DNA from: Jannaschia marina | GTDB taxonomy: Bacteria; Pseudomonadota; Alphaproteobacteria; Rhodobacterales; Rhodobacteraceae | Assembly: GCF_013404595.1 (NCBI RefSeq) | Contig: NZ_JABVAX010000002.1 | Span: 1 to 64,000 of the forward strand | Direction of reading: 5' to 3' | Length of the DNA: 64,000 nucleotides | The notes under the pieces: generated by a model | Databases searched by the model: none | Seen by the model: the letters and a program-made list of their open reading frames with translations, nothing else | Told to the model about the DNA's origin: nothing | Shown: positions 8,556 through 16,356 of the stretch, piece by piece | How the letters are laid out: each line of letters opens with the position of its first letter | Numbering within the stretch: the first letter of the stretch is position 1 | Position numbers and translations under genes: made by a program

Positions 8556-10138
8556 GCCGGTCCTCCATCCTCGGGATCGACCGGACGGGACAGCGTCAGA
8601 GTGACGGTCGTGCCATTACCTTCCCCGCTTGCGATCGAGAGCGCTCCGCCATGGGCCTGCGCGATGGCCTGCGCGACCGGCAGACCCAGCCCCGTCCCGC
8701 CCGGCAGCGCGTTCGAGCCGCGCACAAACCGGTCGAGAACATGCGGAAGGTCGGCCGCGGGGATACCGATGCCGCGATCGCGCACATCGATTTCCACTGA
8801 CCCCGCGGCGCGGCGCGCCTCGACGGTGATGGTCTCCCGGTCGGGCGAATAGCGGATTGCATTGTCGAGAAGGACCATTAGGAGCTGGTGGACGCGCCCC
8901 GGGTCGACCTCGATCTCCGTCCCCTTGGCTGCAGCGTCGGCAACAAGCCCGATCTCCACTCCCTCGGCAAGCTGCCTGGCGTCGGTGACGGTCCGTTCCA
9001 GCAGGGGCCCGAGCCGCACGCGCGATAGGTTCAGCGGAGCCTCGCCGGCCTCGCGCCGGGCCACGAACAGCAGGTCGTCGACGAGGCGACTCATGTGCTC
9101 GCTCTGCTCCACGACACCGCCGAGCGCCGCTCGCGCGCCCTCGTCCAGCGTCTCCGCGCTCAGGCGCAGCGCGACTTCGGCCTCGCCACGCATCACGGTG
9201 AGCGGCGTACGCAACTCGTGGCTGACGTCGGCCAGAAAGCGGCGGCGCGTGGCGTCCTGCGCCGAAAGCCGCGCGTTCGCATCCTCCAATTCTGCGGTCC
9301 GGGCGGCGACGCGGCGCTGCAGCTCTTCCTCCTCGGCGCGGAGGGCCCGGTCCGAGCGTTCCAGCTGCACGGCCATGACGTTGAAATCGCGGCTCAGTCG
9401 CCCGAACTCGTCGCGTCCGCCCTCGGGGATGCGATAATCCAGCTCTCCGCGCGCGAGGCGCGTTGCTCCTTCGAGGATCGACCCGAAGGGCCTCATGAAC
9501 GTGTTCAGCAGCGCGAAGACCCCGACGGCCGCCGTGACCAGCGTCAGCAATCCGGCAATGGTGCCTATCCAGACCGAACGTCGGCTGAGTGCGGCGATCT
9601 CGGCGCGCGCTTCCAGGACCTCGCCCGCATCGTCGGCGATGGACAGGTCGATCAACGGGGCGAGCCGCTCGTCCAGCGCCTCCACGGCGCGGGTCAGCGG
9701 CTCGGCCAGGGCATCCACCGGCAGCGGCCCACGGACGTCGAAAGCGAGTTCGTCGAGAATGCGTTCGATGTCGCGGAGAACGACCTCGATCCGGTCGAGC
9801 CGTTCCAGCTCCTCCAGTTCGCCTTCGCCCCGGAACTCCACCTCGTCCGCCACGATGCCGCGGATCATCTCCACGTCACGCTGGACGGCATCCTTCGTCT
9901 CCCTCAGGCGCGAGAGGTAGGCGTCCGACGGTGCCGCGGCGGCAGTGATATAGAGGCGCAGCATGTCGCTGACGTTGGTTTCCATAGTCAGGTAGAGGGC
10001 GAGTTGTTCCTCGGCGAGCGTCACCGACTCGAGCCCACGGTCGATGCCTCGCGCCAGAATAAGCGTTAGCGTCGCGCAGAGCGCGGCACCGGAGGCCAAC
10101 GCGACGGCGAAGTCGACGATCTTGGTCCGAAACTGCAC
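8552..10138 (-). CDS. Membrane sensor histidine kinase with periplasmic sensing domain
   Basis: This 528-residue kinase is the partner of the regulator it overlaps. Membrane spans lie at about 8-28 and 190-213 and enclose a periplasmic, mostly helical domain of some 160 residues rich in acidic residues (EFRGEGELEELERLDRIE). HAMP (about 212-265) and a short coiled coil follow. The DHp box has H307 (FLADVSHELRTPL), then an HATPase_c domain with N, G1 and G2 boxes (DNAIRYS, DRGIGIP, GTGLGLP). The first gene of the operon, 28 bases upstream, encodes a secreted Asp-rich protein, so the ligand may be a cation or that protein. This is inference. Confidence 0.88.
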   Translation of the reverse strand: MQFRTKIVDFAVALASGAALCATLTLILARGIDRGLESVTLAEEQLALYLTMETNVSDMLRLYITAAAAPSDAYLSRLRETKDAVQRDVEMIRGIVADEVEFRGEGELEELERLDRIEVVLRDIERILDELAFDVRGPLPVDALAEPLTRAVEALDERLAPLIDLSIADDAGEVLEARAEIAALSRRSVWIGTIAGLLTLVTAAVGVFALLNTFMRPFGSILEGATRLARGELDYRIPEGGRDEFGRLSRDFNVMAVQLERSDRALRAEEEELQRRVAARTAELEDANARLSAQDATRRRFLADVSHELRTPLTVMRGEAEVALRLSAETLDEGARAALGGVVEQSEHMSRLVDDLLFVARREAGEAPLNLSRVRLGPLLERTVTDARQLAEGVEIGLVADAAAKGTEIEVDPGRVHQLLMVLLDNAIRYSPDRETITVEARRAAGSVEIDVRDRGIGIPAADLPHVLDRFVRGSNALPGGTGLGLPVAQAIAQAHGGALSIASGEGNGTTVTLTLSRPVDPEDGGPA

Positions 10139-10166
10139 CGTTCAGCCTCGGCCGATGCGCCTGCGG

Positions 10167-10622
10167 TCAGTCGTCGTCATCATCGTCATCCCCATCATCG
10201 TCGTCCCCGTCATCGTCGTCGCCATCATCATCATCGTCGCCGTCATCATCGTCGCCGTCATCATCGTCGTCGCCGTCATCATCATCGTCGTTATCGTTAC
10301 CGCCACCGAAGACGCTGCCGGCTCGGCCCTCTTCCTGCTCTCCTTGGCTTGATCCACTCGTCCGCTCGCGGCGACGGATCGTGTAGCCCAGTTCCCGGAT
10401 CGCCTTGTAGAGTTCGTCCGCTGTCGCCATGTCACCCCTGCGCTCGGCTCGCGCGGCCCGGCGCGCCAGAAGACGCACGACATCTGGGATATCCTGGTTC
10501 TGGATCCGCAGGACGAAAGACGAGATCGGGTCGGACGCGGGCGCAACGGCAAAGGCCAACGCCGCGGCCGGTGCCGTCACGATCAGCAGGAGTACCAGGG
10601 CGATGCGCCGCACAAGAGGCAT
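10167..10622 (-). CDS. Small secreted protein with an Asp-rich repeat tail, first gene of the two-component operon
   Basis: The 151-residue product begins with a signal peptide (RRIALVLLLIVTAPAAALA, cleavage near residue 23). A helical middle (about 30-90, including LLARRAARAERRGDMATADELYKA) follows, then a tail at 109-151 in which 35 of 43 residues are Asp, arranged as runs of 4-7 Asp separated by single Gly. GAC and GAT codons are mixed, so the tail is not a simple nucleotide repeat and looks selected at protein level. A GGAAGGA ribosome site sits about 8 bases before the start. It lies 28 bases upstream of the sensor kinase. An extracytoplasmic metal (for example calcium) buffer or co-sensor is plausible but unproven. 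I do not recognise a named family. Confidence 0.75.
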   Translation of the reverse strand: MPLVRRIALVLLLIVTAPAAALAFAVAPASDPISSFVLRIQNQDIPDVVRLLARRAARAERRGDMATADELYKAIRELGYTIRRRERTSGSSQGEQEEGRAGSVFGGGNDNDDDDDGDDDDDGDDDDGDDDDDGDDDDGDDDDGDDDDDDD

Positions 10623-10854
10623 GTCGTCGATCCTTCCGGCCGGGATCCGGCATCGGCCGCCAGGCGCGACCGATGGCCCCCACTATAAGCGTGCCTGCGT
10701 CGATGACGCCAATCGCGGCGGGAATCCAGTGCCCTGAGCTTTCATGAACACCTCTTAATGTAGCGTTCATCCGCTGTTCATCTTCGCGAAAGGACGCTCT
10801 CAGAGAGGCTACATAGCTTGGATTTCATCGACAACACCCACCGGGAGAGACCAG
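10623..10854. promoter_or_regulatory. Divergent regulatory region between the two-component operon and the hydroxylase operon
   Basis: This 232-base region serves two divergent operons. It contains the tandem GTTCAT repeats and a nearby inverted copy (ATGAAC at 10744-10749). Because both operons diverge from here, a regulator bound in the middle could control both. Confidence 0.55.
10754..10781 (+). promoter_or_regulatory. Tandem OmpR-type operator: CTTAAT-N5-GTTCAT-N5-GTTCAT
   Basis: Two perfect GTTCAT hexamers (10765-10770 and 10776-10781) are separated by exactly 5 bases, and a degenerate third (CTTAAT, 10754-10759) keeps the same 11-base period. Direct hexamers with 5-base spacers are the standard binding geometry for OmpR-family dimers (PhoP, PmrA and QseB-like boxes). 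The cognate regulator gene is in the adjacent operon. The assignment is inferred. Confidence 0.6.
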
Positions 10855-11457
10855 ATGAAATACTTCAAGCGCATCCGCAGCGACATCCCCACCGAACCAT
10901 TCCTGAAGGAAATCGCCTCCGTCGACGACGCCTGGGCAGAGGCGACCGGCCGTCAGGACAAGATTGCCGTTCAGCGCGAGGCGCTGGCCGTTCCCCTGCG
11001 CGGGCTGCGCAAGTCGCAGATTCTCGGCCGCAATCGCCGCGATGTCCACGAAAGCCGCTGGACCAGCGGGTCGGCCAAGTACCCCCTCGCCCGCGCCTTC
11101 ATCGCCGACGTCGCCGCCGAACTCGACGCGGACCTCAGCCGCGCCAAGATCGTCTGCCTGCCCGCCGGGCGGCGGGTCTATTCCCATATCGACCGCGGCG
11201 AATACTACCGCTTCCGCGGCCGCTATCACTTTATTCTGAAGTCTTCCGCCGGGTCGTGGATTAAGGCCGGCGACGAAGAGATGCGCATGAAGGAGGGCGA
11301 GCTCTGGTGGTTCGACAACGACCAGATGCACGAGGCAATGAACGACGGCGACGAGGACCGCATCCACATCATCTTCGATCTGCTTCCAGCGGAGATGCGC
11401 GCGAAGGCCGCCGCATCGACCGAACGGGCGCGGGCGGCCCTCGAAGAGGCGGCGTGA
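10855..11457 (+). CDS. Aspartyl/asparaginyl beta-hydroxylase-type 2-oxoglutarate/Fe(II) oxygenase
   Basis: This 200-residue protein belongs to the Asp_Arg_Hydrox fold. The double-stranded beta-helix core spans about 95-178. Iron ligands fit H111 (and D113, HIDRGEYYRFRGRYH) with H159 (WWFDNDQMHEAMN), and R169 ten residues later should bind the 2-oxoglutarate carboxylate. Relatives hydroxylate peptidyl Asp/Asn, free amino acids or lipid acyl chains (LpxO, OlsC). There is no membrane segment, so a lipid A hydroxylase is less likely. A GGGAGAG site precedes the start. The stop overlaps the GTG/ATG region of the next gene. It is first in a four-gene coupled operon whose product is unknown. Confidence 0.8.
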   Translation: MKYFKRIRSDIPTEPFLKEIASVDDAWAEATGRQDKIAVQREALAVPLRGLRKSQILGRNRRDVHESRWTSGSAKYPLARAFIADVAAELDADLSRAKIVCLPAGRRVYSHIDRGEYYRFRGRYHFILKSSAGSWIKAGDEEMRMKEGELWWFDNDQMHEAMNDGDEDRIHIIFDLLPAEMRAKAAASTERARAALEEAA

Positions 11458-11462
11458 GCGCA

Positions 11463-12281
11463 ATGGAAGACGTCGTCAGAATATTCCGCAGGGGCGTGCC
11501 GGGCCTGATCCCGGATGCCTGGATCGTCGGCCCGGCCGAGACGCCCCCCGCCCCGCCGGTGGTCGTCATCCACGGGATCACCCGTGGCGTGGACGAGATG
11601 GTGGACCGGCTCGCGCCCCGCGCCCGCGCTATGGAGCGGACGCTCGTTTTGCCGCATTTCTCGCAGACCGAGTGGCCGCGCTATCAGCGCGCGGCATGCA
11701 AAAGCCGGGCCGACTGGGCGCTCCTGCGCCTGATGGCGGCCCTGCGCGAGGAAGATCGCATCCGTGCCGGCCGCTTCGACCTCTCGGGCTTCTCGGGCGG
11801 CGCGCAGTTCGCCCACCGTTTCGCCTGGCTCTACCCCCGCAGCGTCGACCGCCTCTGCGCGACGGCACCGGGCTGGTGGACCTTCCCGGACCCCGCAGCC
11901 GCCTGGCCGCGCGGAACGGCGGGCGGGGCGCAGGGCTTCCGGCTCGAGGCGAACCTGCGCGCCTTTCTCGACCGCCGCATCACCGTCTGTGTCGGCAGCG
12001 ATGACATCGACCGCGACCCAAACCTGCGCCAGGGCATCGAGATCGACGCCCAGCAGGGTCAGACCCGCGTGTCGCGCGCGGCCGCCTGGGTCGCGATGGC
12101 CGAGGCTCGCGCCCGCGCACTCGGGCTCGACCCCGCTATCTCGCTCCGTGTGCTTCAGGGCTGCGGCCACAGCTTCTCCGATTGCGTCACCCGTGCCGCA
12201 CTCGACCGCGACTTCGTCGCCCCCGCCGCGCCCCGCGCCCTTCCGCCCCCCGCCCGCTTTCAGAAAAGGAAAGCCGCATGA
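11463..12281 (+). CDS. Alpha/beta hydrolase, second gene of the hydroxylase operon
   Basis: This 272-residue serine hydrolase has the oxyanion segment VVVIHGITRG (33-42), the nucleophile elbow GFSGG with S111, a probable acid near D181 (VGSDDIDRDPNLR) and the catalytic His H236 (GCGHSF). The layout resembles PHB-depolymerase/feruloyl-esterase-like hydrolases of about 270-300 residues without a signal peptide, so it acts in the cytoplasm. I use the ATG at 11463. A GTG at 11454 is in frame and overlaps the upstream stop as GTGA, a coupling used elsewhere in this operon, so it may be the true start. The substrate is unknown; an ester, thioester or amide of the pathway product is possible. Confidence 0.75.
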   Translation: MEDVVRIFRRGVPGLIPDAWIVGPAETPPAPPVVVIHGITRGVDEMVDRLAPRARAMERTLVLPHFSQTEWPRYQRAACKSRADWALLRLMAALREEDRIRAGRFDLSGFSGGAQFAHRFAWLYPRSVDRLCATAPGWWTFPDPAAAWPRGTAGGAQGFRLEANLRAFLDRRITVCVGSDDIDRDPNLRQGIEIDAQQGQTRVSRAAAWVAMAEARARALGLDPAISLRVLQGCGHSFSDCVTRAALDRDFVAPAAPRALPPPARFQKRKAA

Positions 12282-13333
12282 CCGACATCGTTCCCCTCCT
12301 CCGCCACGCCCCGACAGAGGGCGCGAAATGGAGCTTCGCCACCCGCCGCGTCCTGCGCGTGGACTGCGCCGCTATCATCGGTGACCTCACCGCGGTCGAG
12401 GCCGGCGACCTCATCCTGGCCGAGGTGACCCGCATCGGCAGTCACAAGCGCCTGCAGATGGCCGACGGCCGTTTCTCTCCGCTCTGGCCCGGCGACCGGA
12501 TCGTCGTCACCTGTGCCGACCGCTATGCCGTCGATCAGTTCGACGGCCGCGCGACCCTCTTGGACGACGGGGCCGACCTGCTGGCCGGAGGCGGCGTCTG
12601 CGGGACCATCGCATCGAAGCATGACAAGATCGCGCGGGGCACCCGACTCGCCGTGATTGGCCGCATCGCCGACGTGGAAGGCCAGCCGGTCAACGTCGCG
12701 CGCTACGCCCTGCCGTCCGCCGCCGCGTCCGGTCGGCCGCCCCTCGTGGTGGGCCTGCTCGGCACAGGTATGAACGCGGGCAAGACGTCCGCCGCGGCGG
12801 GCTTCGTCAACGGGTTCACGCGGCTCGGCCACCGGGTCGCGGCGATCAAGGCGACGGGTACGGGCTCCTTCGGGGATGCCCACGAATACGAGGCGGCGGG
12901 CGCCGCGCGCGTGCTCGACTTCACCGACGCGGGCATGGCCTCCACCAACCGGCAGCCGCTCGATCGGCTGGTGGCGGCGACCGACGCGCTCTTGGCCCAT
13001 GCCGCCGATTGCGACATCGCGGTCGTCGAACTGGCCGACGGCGTCAGCCAGGTCGAGACGGCGGGCCTGCTCTCGCGGCCCGACTACGTGGCGCGCTTCG
13101 ACGCCATGATTCTGGCGGCACCCTGCGCAATGGCAGCCCGCGGCGGCCTCGCCTGGCTCGCGGAGCGCGGCATTCGGCCCCTTGTGCTGAGCGGTGTGCT
13201 GACCCGCGCGCCGCTCGCCGCCGAGGAAGTGACCGAGGCAACCGGCTTGCCCGTGCTCTGCCGCGACACGCTGGCGGACCCTGCAACGGCTTCGGCGATT
13301 GCCTCGAAACTGGCCGAGCGGCGCGCGGCGTGA
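12278..13333 (+). CDS. P-loop NTP-binding protein, DUF1611-like
   Basis: The product has 351 residues in two parts. The N-terminal part (about 1-150) is beta-rich and ends near RYALPSAAASGRP. The C-terminal P-loop domain has Walker A GTGMNAGKT (162-170), followed by the conserved block AAIKATGTGSFGD and a hydrophobic Walker B-like strand (DIAVVELADG). The arrangement resembles DUF1611/MobB-like P-loop enzymes; some DUF1611 proteins act in D-glutamate metabolism. It starts with an ATGA overlap on the hydrolase gene and its stop overlaps the GTG of the ABC gene. A kinase, ligase or NTP-driven acyl transfer role would all fit. No specific reaction can be assigned. Confidence 0.65.
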   Translation: MTDIVPLLRHAPTEGAKWSFATRRVLRVDCAAIIGDLTAVEAGDLILAEVTRIGSHKRLQMADGRFSPLWPGDRIVVTCADRYAVDQFDGRATLLDDGADLLAGGGVCGTIASKHDKIARGTRLAVIGRIADVEGQPVNVARYALPSAAASGRPPLVVGLLGTGMNAGKTSAAAGFVNGFTRLGHRVAAIKATGTGSFGDAHEYEAAGAARVLDFTDAGMASTNRQPLDRLVAATDALLAHAADCDIAVVELADGVSQVETAGLLSRPDYVARFDAMILAAPCAMAARGGLAWLAERGIRPLVLSGVLTRAPLAAEEVTEATGLPVLCRDTLADPATASAIASKLAERRAA

Positions 13334-14964
13334 GCCGCCGCCCCCCTCTCCTCGGCGCGCGTCGCTGGGTCGCGCTGGCGATCCTCGTGGCGCTCGCCCT
13401 CGGGCAGGCGATGACGATGATCGTCACCGCCTTCGCCACGCGCGACATCTTCATGTACCTACGCGATGGTGGCGCGGCCCCGCCCAACGGTGCCCTCTTC
13501 GCGATCGCGACGGCGGGGCTCGCGCTCTGCCTGCTGCGCGCACTCGAAGGGCGCGTCGGCGAGGGTGCGGGGCAGAGCTACGCCGCCGCCATCCGTCGCA
13601 CGCTCTTTCGCCACGTGACCCGCATGCCGTCGCGCGCCATCGCCGAGCGGCGCTCGGGCGCGCTGGCGCTGCGCTATGTGGGTGACCTCGCCGCCTTCAA
13701 GGGGTGGATCGCACGTGGCCTCGCCCGGCTAATCTCGGCAGCGATCACCATCCCGGCTGCACTCCTCATCCTCTACATCCTCGAGCCCGCGCTCCTCTGG
13801 GCGGCACTCGGGCCGCTCTCGGCCGTCCTTCTGTGCATCTGGCTGCTGGGCCGTCCGCTCGGCGCGGCCCATGCGACCCTGCGGTCCCGGCGTGCTGGCC
13901 TCGCCGCTGCGATGGCGGAGCGTCTGCCTCAGGGCATCGCGCTGCGGCGCGCGGGCCGGATGCGAACCGAACTGAAGGCGCTGACCGCGCGCTCCCGCGC
14001 CGTGGCCGAGGCCGGCGTCCACCGCGAATGGCTGGCCGCGACTGTCCGCGCCCTGCCGGACGCGGGGGCGGGGCTCGCCGGGGCGCTCTGCCTCTGGGCC
14101 TGTCTCCGGCTGGGCCTCGGCGTGCCCGAGGCCGTTGCGGCGCTGACCGCGCTCGCCATGGTCGTCTGGCCTCTGCGCCACTTGGCCGACGTCGCCGATC
14201 GCCGCCGCGCCTACGTCGTGGCCCGCGACAAGCTCGACCGGATGCTCGCCACCGATCGCCTACCGACCCCGTCGAAGAGCGCGGGCGAGACCGAGGCCCC
14301 CGCGATTCGCATCGCGCAGGCCGAGACGCCGGGCGGCGCACCCCTGACTCTGACCCTTGGGCGCGGTGAGATGCGTCGCCTCGCCGGCCCCTCGGGCGCA
14401 GGCAAGACGACGCTCCTCCTCGCGCTCGCCGGGCATGATCGCGTACCCGCGGCCGAGCAGTTCGAGGTCTGCGGCGTGGCTCCCGGCGCCCTGACCACCG
14501 GCCGCGTTCTCTACCTCGGGCGGCAGGCCCCCACCCTGCGCGGCTCGCTGCGGCGAGAAGTGACTATCGGCCTCGGGCGCAGCCCCGACGACGACGAAAT
14601 CGCCAACGCCCTCGACGCGGCGGGCCTGTCGGAACTGCGTGTCCGTCTGGACGGCCCCGATGGCCAGATCGCCGAGGGGCGTCGCAATCTGACCGCGACG
14701 GAACAGGCCGGTCTGCACATCGCCCGCGCTCTCCTCGCCCGGCCGGACCTCGCCCTGATCGACGCCGACGAGCTGGGCCTCGGGCACGGCGGGCTCGCTC
14801 GGCTGGTCGCGCATCTGGCCAAGGTCGGTTCCGCGGCGCTGATCGTCACGTCCGAGCCCGCGGCGATCCTGCGACTGGGGGAGCCTGTCCGCCTGTCCCC
14901 GGGGACGTCAACGCCCCCCACCGAAGTGGACCGCCCGAAGCCGGTGGCGGGCCGGGTCGCCTAG
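13330..14964 (+). CDS. ABC half-transporter (exporter fold) with a degenerate nucleotide-binding domain
   Basis: This 544-residue protein fuses a membrane domain (spans near 12-34, 55-70, 135-175 and 240-285) to an ATP-binding domain (about 325-525). Walker A is intact (GPSGAGKT, 353-360) and Q399 fits the Q-loop. However, the LSGGQ signature is replaced by LTATE (454-458), and the switch His is missing, with T-S-E at 507-509. Walker B reads LALIDAD followed by E481. I place the start at GTG 13330, which overlaps the upstream stop as GTGA; the longer open frame is shifted reading of the previous gene. As the last gene of the operon it may export the pathway product, but a homodimer with these changes would be a poor ATPase, so a partner or regulatory role is possible. 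Confidence 0.75.
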   Translation: MSRRPPLLGARRWVALAILVALALGQAMTMIVTAFATRDIFMYLRDGGAAPPNGALFAIATAGLALCLLRALEGRVGEGAGQSYAAAIRRTLFRHVTRMPSRAIAERRSGALALRYVGDLAAFKGWIARGLARLISAAITIPAALLILYILEPALLWAALGPLSAVLLCIWLLGRPLGAAHATLRSRRAGLAAAMAERLPQGIALRRAGRMRTELKALTARSRAVAEAGVHREWLAATVRALPDAGAGLAGALCLWACLRLGLGVPEAVAALTALAMVVWPLRHLADVADRRRAYVVARDKLDRMLATDRLPTPSKSAGETEAPAIRIAQAETPGGAPLTLTLGRGEMRRLAGPSGAGKTTLLLALAGHDRVPAAEQFEVCGVAPGALTTGRVLYLGRQAPTLRGSLRREVTIGLGRSPDDDEIANALDAAGLSELRVRLDGPDGQIAEGRRNLTATEQAGLHIARALLARPDLALIDADELGLGHGGLARLVAHLAKVGSAALIVTSEPAAILRLGEPVRLSPGTSTPPTEVDRPKPVAGRVA

Positions 14965-15037
14965 GCCCAGCACCCATTGACTTGGTTGCGGCTGCCGAGT
15001 GTCGCCGCTTCAAGCGCTCAACCCTCAGGGGAGAGAC

Positions 15038-15138
15038 ATGAGCGATCTACACTGGCTGACCGAGGCTCAGATAGAGTGGCTTCCGGCCGTGGTTCCGCAA
15101 GAGCCATGGTGTGTCACACGTTGGCGATCGGCGCGTCT
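15038..15138 (+). pseudogene. Truncated N-terminus of an IS5-family transposase
   Basis: A GGGGAGAG ribosome site and an ATG at 15038 begin MSDLHWLTEAQIEWL, the standard N-terminus of IS5/IS427-group transposases. A frameshift then puts KSHGVSHVGDRRV in another frame. The sequence stops where the next IS5-type element begins, so the second element probably landed in the first. Confidence 0.65.
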
Positions 15139-15977
15139 TTAGGCTCATGCCCCATTGGTTTGCGATTATTGCGGTGGTTCCCGGTTTGAAAACGAGCGGT
15201 GAACATGTCTGATCTTTTCTGGTTGAGCGACGCGCAGATGGCGCGTCTTGAGTCTTTCTTCCCGAAATTCCACGGCAAACCCCGCGTCGATGATCGTCGT
15301 GTGCTGAGCGGGATTATCTTCATCAATCGCAATGGCTAACGTCGGCGCGATGCCCCTGCGGCCTATGGGGCGCACAAGACGCTGTACAACCGTTGGAAAC
15401 GGTGGAGCGAAAAGGGCATCTTCGCCCGGATGATGGCCGGTATGGCTGCCGAACACAGCGCAGAGAAGACTGTGATGATCGACGCCACCTACCTCCAGAC
15501 CCACCGTACTGCGACCGGTCTGGGCGTCAAAAAAGGGGGGCCGGACGCCTGACCGGTCGGACAAGGGCGACATGAATACGAAGCTGCACGTGATTTGCGA
15601 CAGCCTGGGACACCCGCTGAACCTGTTTGTGACCGCCGGACAAGTCGTCAGTGACTACATCGGAGCGCGGGCGTTGCTCAGCAACCTGCCGAATGTTGAT
15701 TGGCTGTTAGGGGACCGCGGCTACGACGCCGACTGGTTCAGAGAGGCGTTGAAAGGCAATGGGATACGCGCCTGCATCCCTGGCCGAAAACAGCGGAAGA
15801 AAGCGCTGAAATACGGCAAGCGCCGTTACAGGCGGCGCAACCGGATCAAGATCATGTTCGGCAGGCTGAAAGACTGGAGGCGCGTTGCAACCCGATACGA
15901 TAGATGCCCGAAGGTATTCCTGTTTGCCATCGCTCTCACAGCACTCTTCATCTATTGGCTATGGGAACTGACCCTAG
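15139..15977 (+). mobile_element. Second IS5-family element, probable terminal repeats
   Basis: The transposase pseudogene is bounded by an imperfect 19-base inverted repeat, 15139-15157 and 15959-15977 (13 of 19 matching). A TAG occurs at the left end and CTAG at the right, consistent with the TA-type target of this IS group. Boundaries are approximate because the repeats have drifted. Confidence 0.55.
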
Positions 15978-15991
15978 GGCGACGTTGGTGA
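15205..15991 (+). pseudogene. IS5-family (IS427-like) transposase with an in-frame stop and a frameshift
   Basis: The ATG at 15205 opens MSDLFWLSDAQMARLESFF. An internal TAA at about 15337-15339 replaces the usual Leu codon in the segment FINRNG-x-RRRDAPAAYG. The frame then runs through TLYNRWKRWSEKGIF and MIDATYLQTHRTA to an A6-G run (GTCAAAAAAGGGGGG), where this IS group normally shifts by -1 to join OrfA and OrfB. A further lost base before MNTKLHVICDSLGHPLN breaks the joined frame. The C-terminal half (15572-15991) keeps the DDE Asp and Glu regions (GDRGYDADW, RRYRRRNRIKIMFGRLKDW). It cannot make an intact transposase. Confidence 0.75.
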
Positions 15992-16356
15992 CGATCGTAG
16001 GCGGACGACCCTGCACGATTTCTATGTGTCAAGTACCGTCTCCACGAACAATGTGCGAACGACATGTAAGGACGAAGGCCGTTTTTGGCCATTGGGTCCG
16101 TCCAGACACCGCCATGCGGAGAGAAAATCTCTCACTGCACGAGTGGCTGAGGCAAGGAGGCGCATTGGGTGCTTAAATCACCGCCAACACACAGGCCGCT
16201 GCGGATCGTCGCATCCGCTGGCGTCAGTGCTCTGGAACGCTCATGGCGACGCCTGAAGATTGGGCCCGAGAGCAGCTAACCATGTGCGCGGGAGGCAGCT
16301 ATTTCGCCGAAATGGCACTTTTCTCGTGGCACCGACAACACAGCCCATTCCAAGCG
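15978..16356. other. Gap between IS remnant and nrdJ
   Basis: These 379 bases contain no recognisable gene. A short inverted repeat ATTTC-gcc-GAAAT is at 16311-16323, just past the nrdJ stop, and GGCC-N6-GGCC is at about 16077-16090; neither is a convincing terminator. Base composition is lower in GC than the flanking genes, consistent with IS-derived or decayed sequence. Confidence 0.4.

Noticed and set aside
10185..10300. GTC/ATC repetitive stretch that looks like a CRISPR or minisatellite
   Set aside because: It codes for the Asp/Gly tail of the minus-strand protein. There are no constant repeats with variable spacers, and no cas genes anywhere in the window.
10044..10352. Plus-strand frame with a long Val/Ile-rich stretch resembling a membrane protein
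   Set aside because: Reverse reading of the Asp-rich tail codons of the minus-strand secreted protein; no start signal.
6100..15977. Intact composite transposon carrying the two-component/hydroxylase module
   Set aside because: The flanking elements have different terminal repeats and inactive transposases, so no functional compound unit is present.
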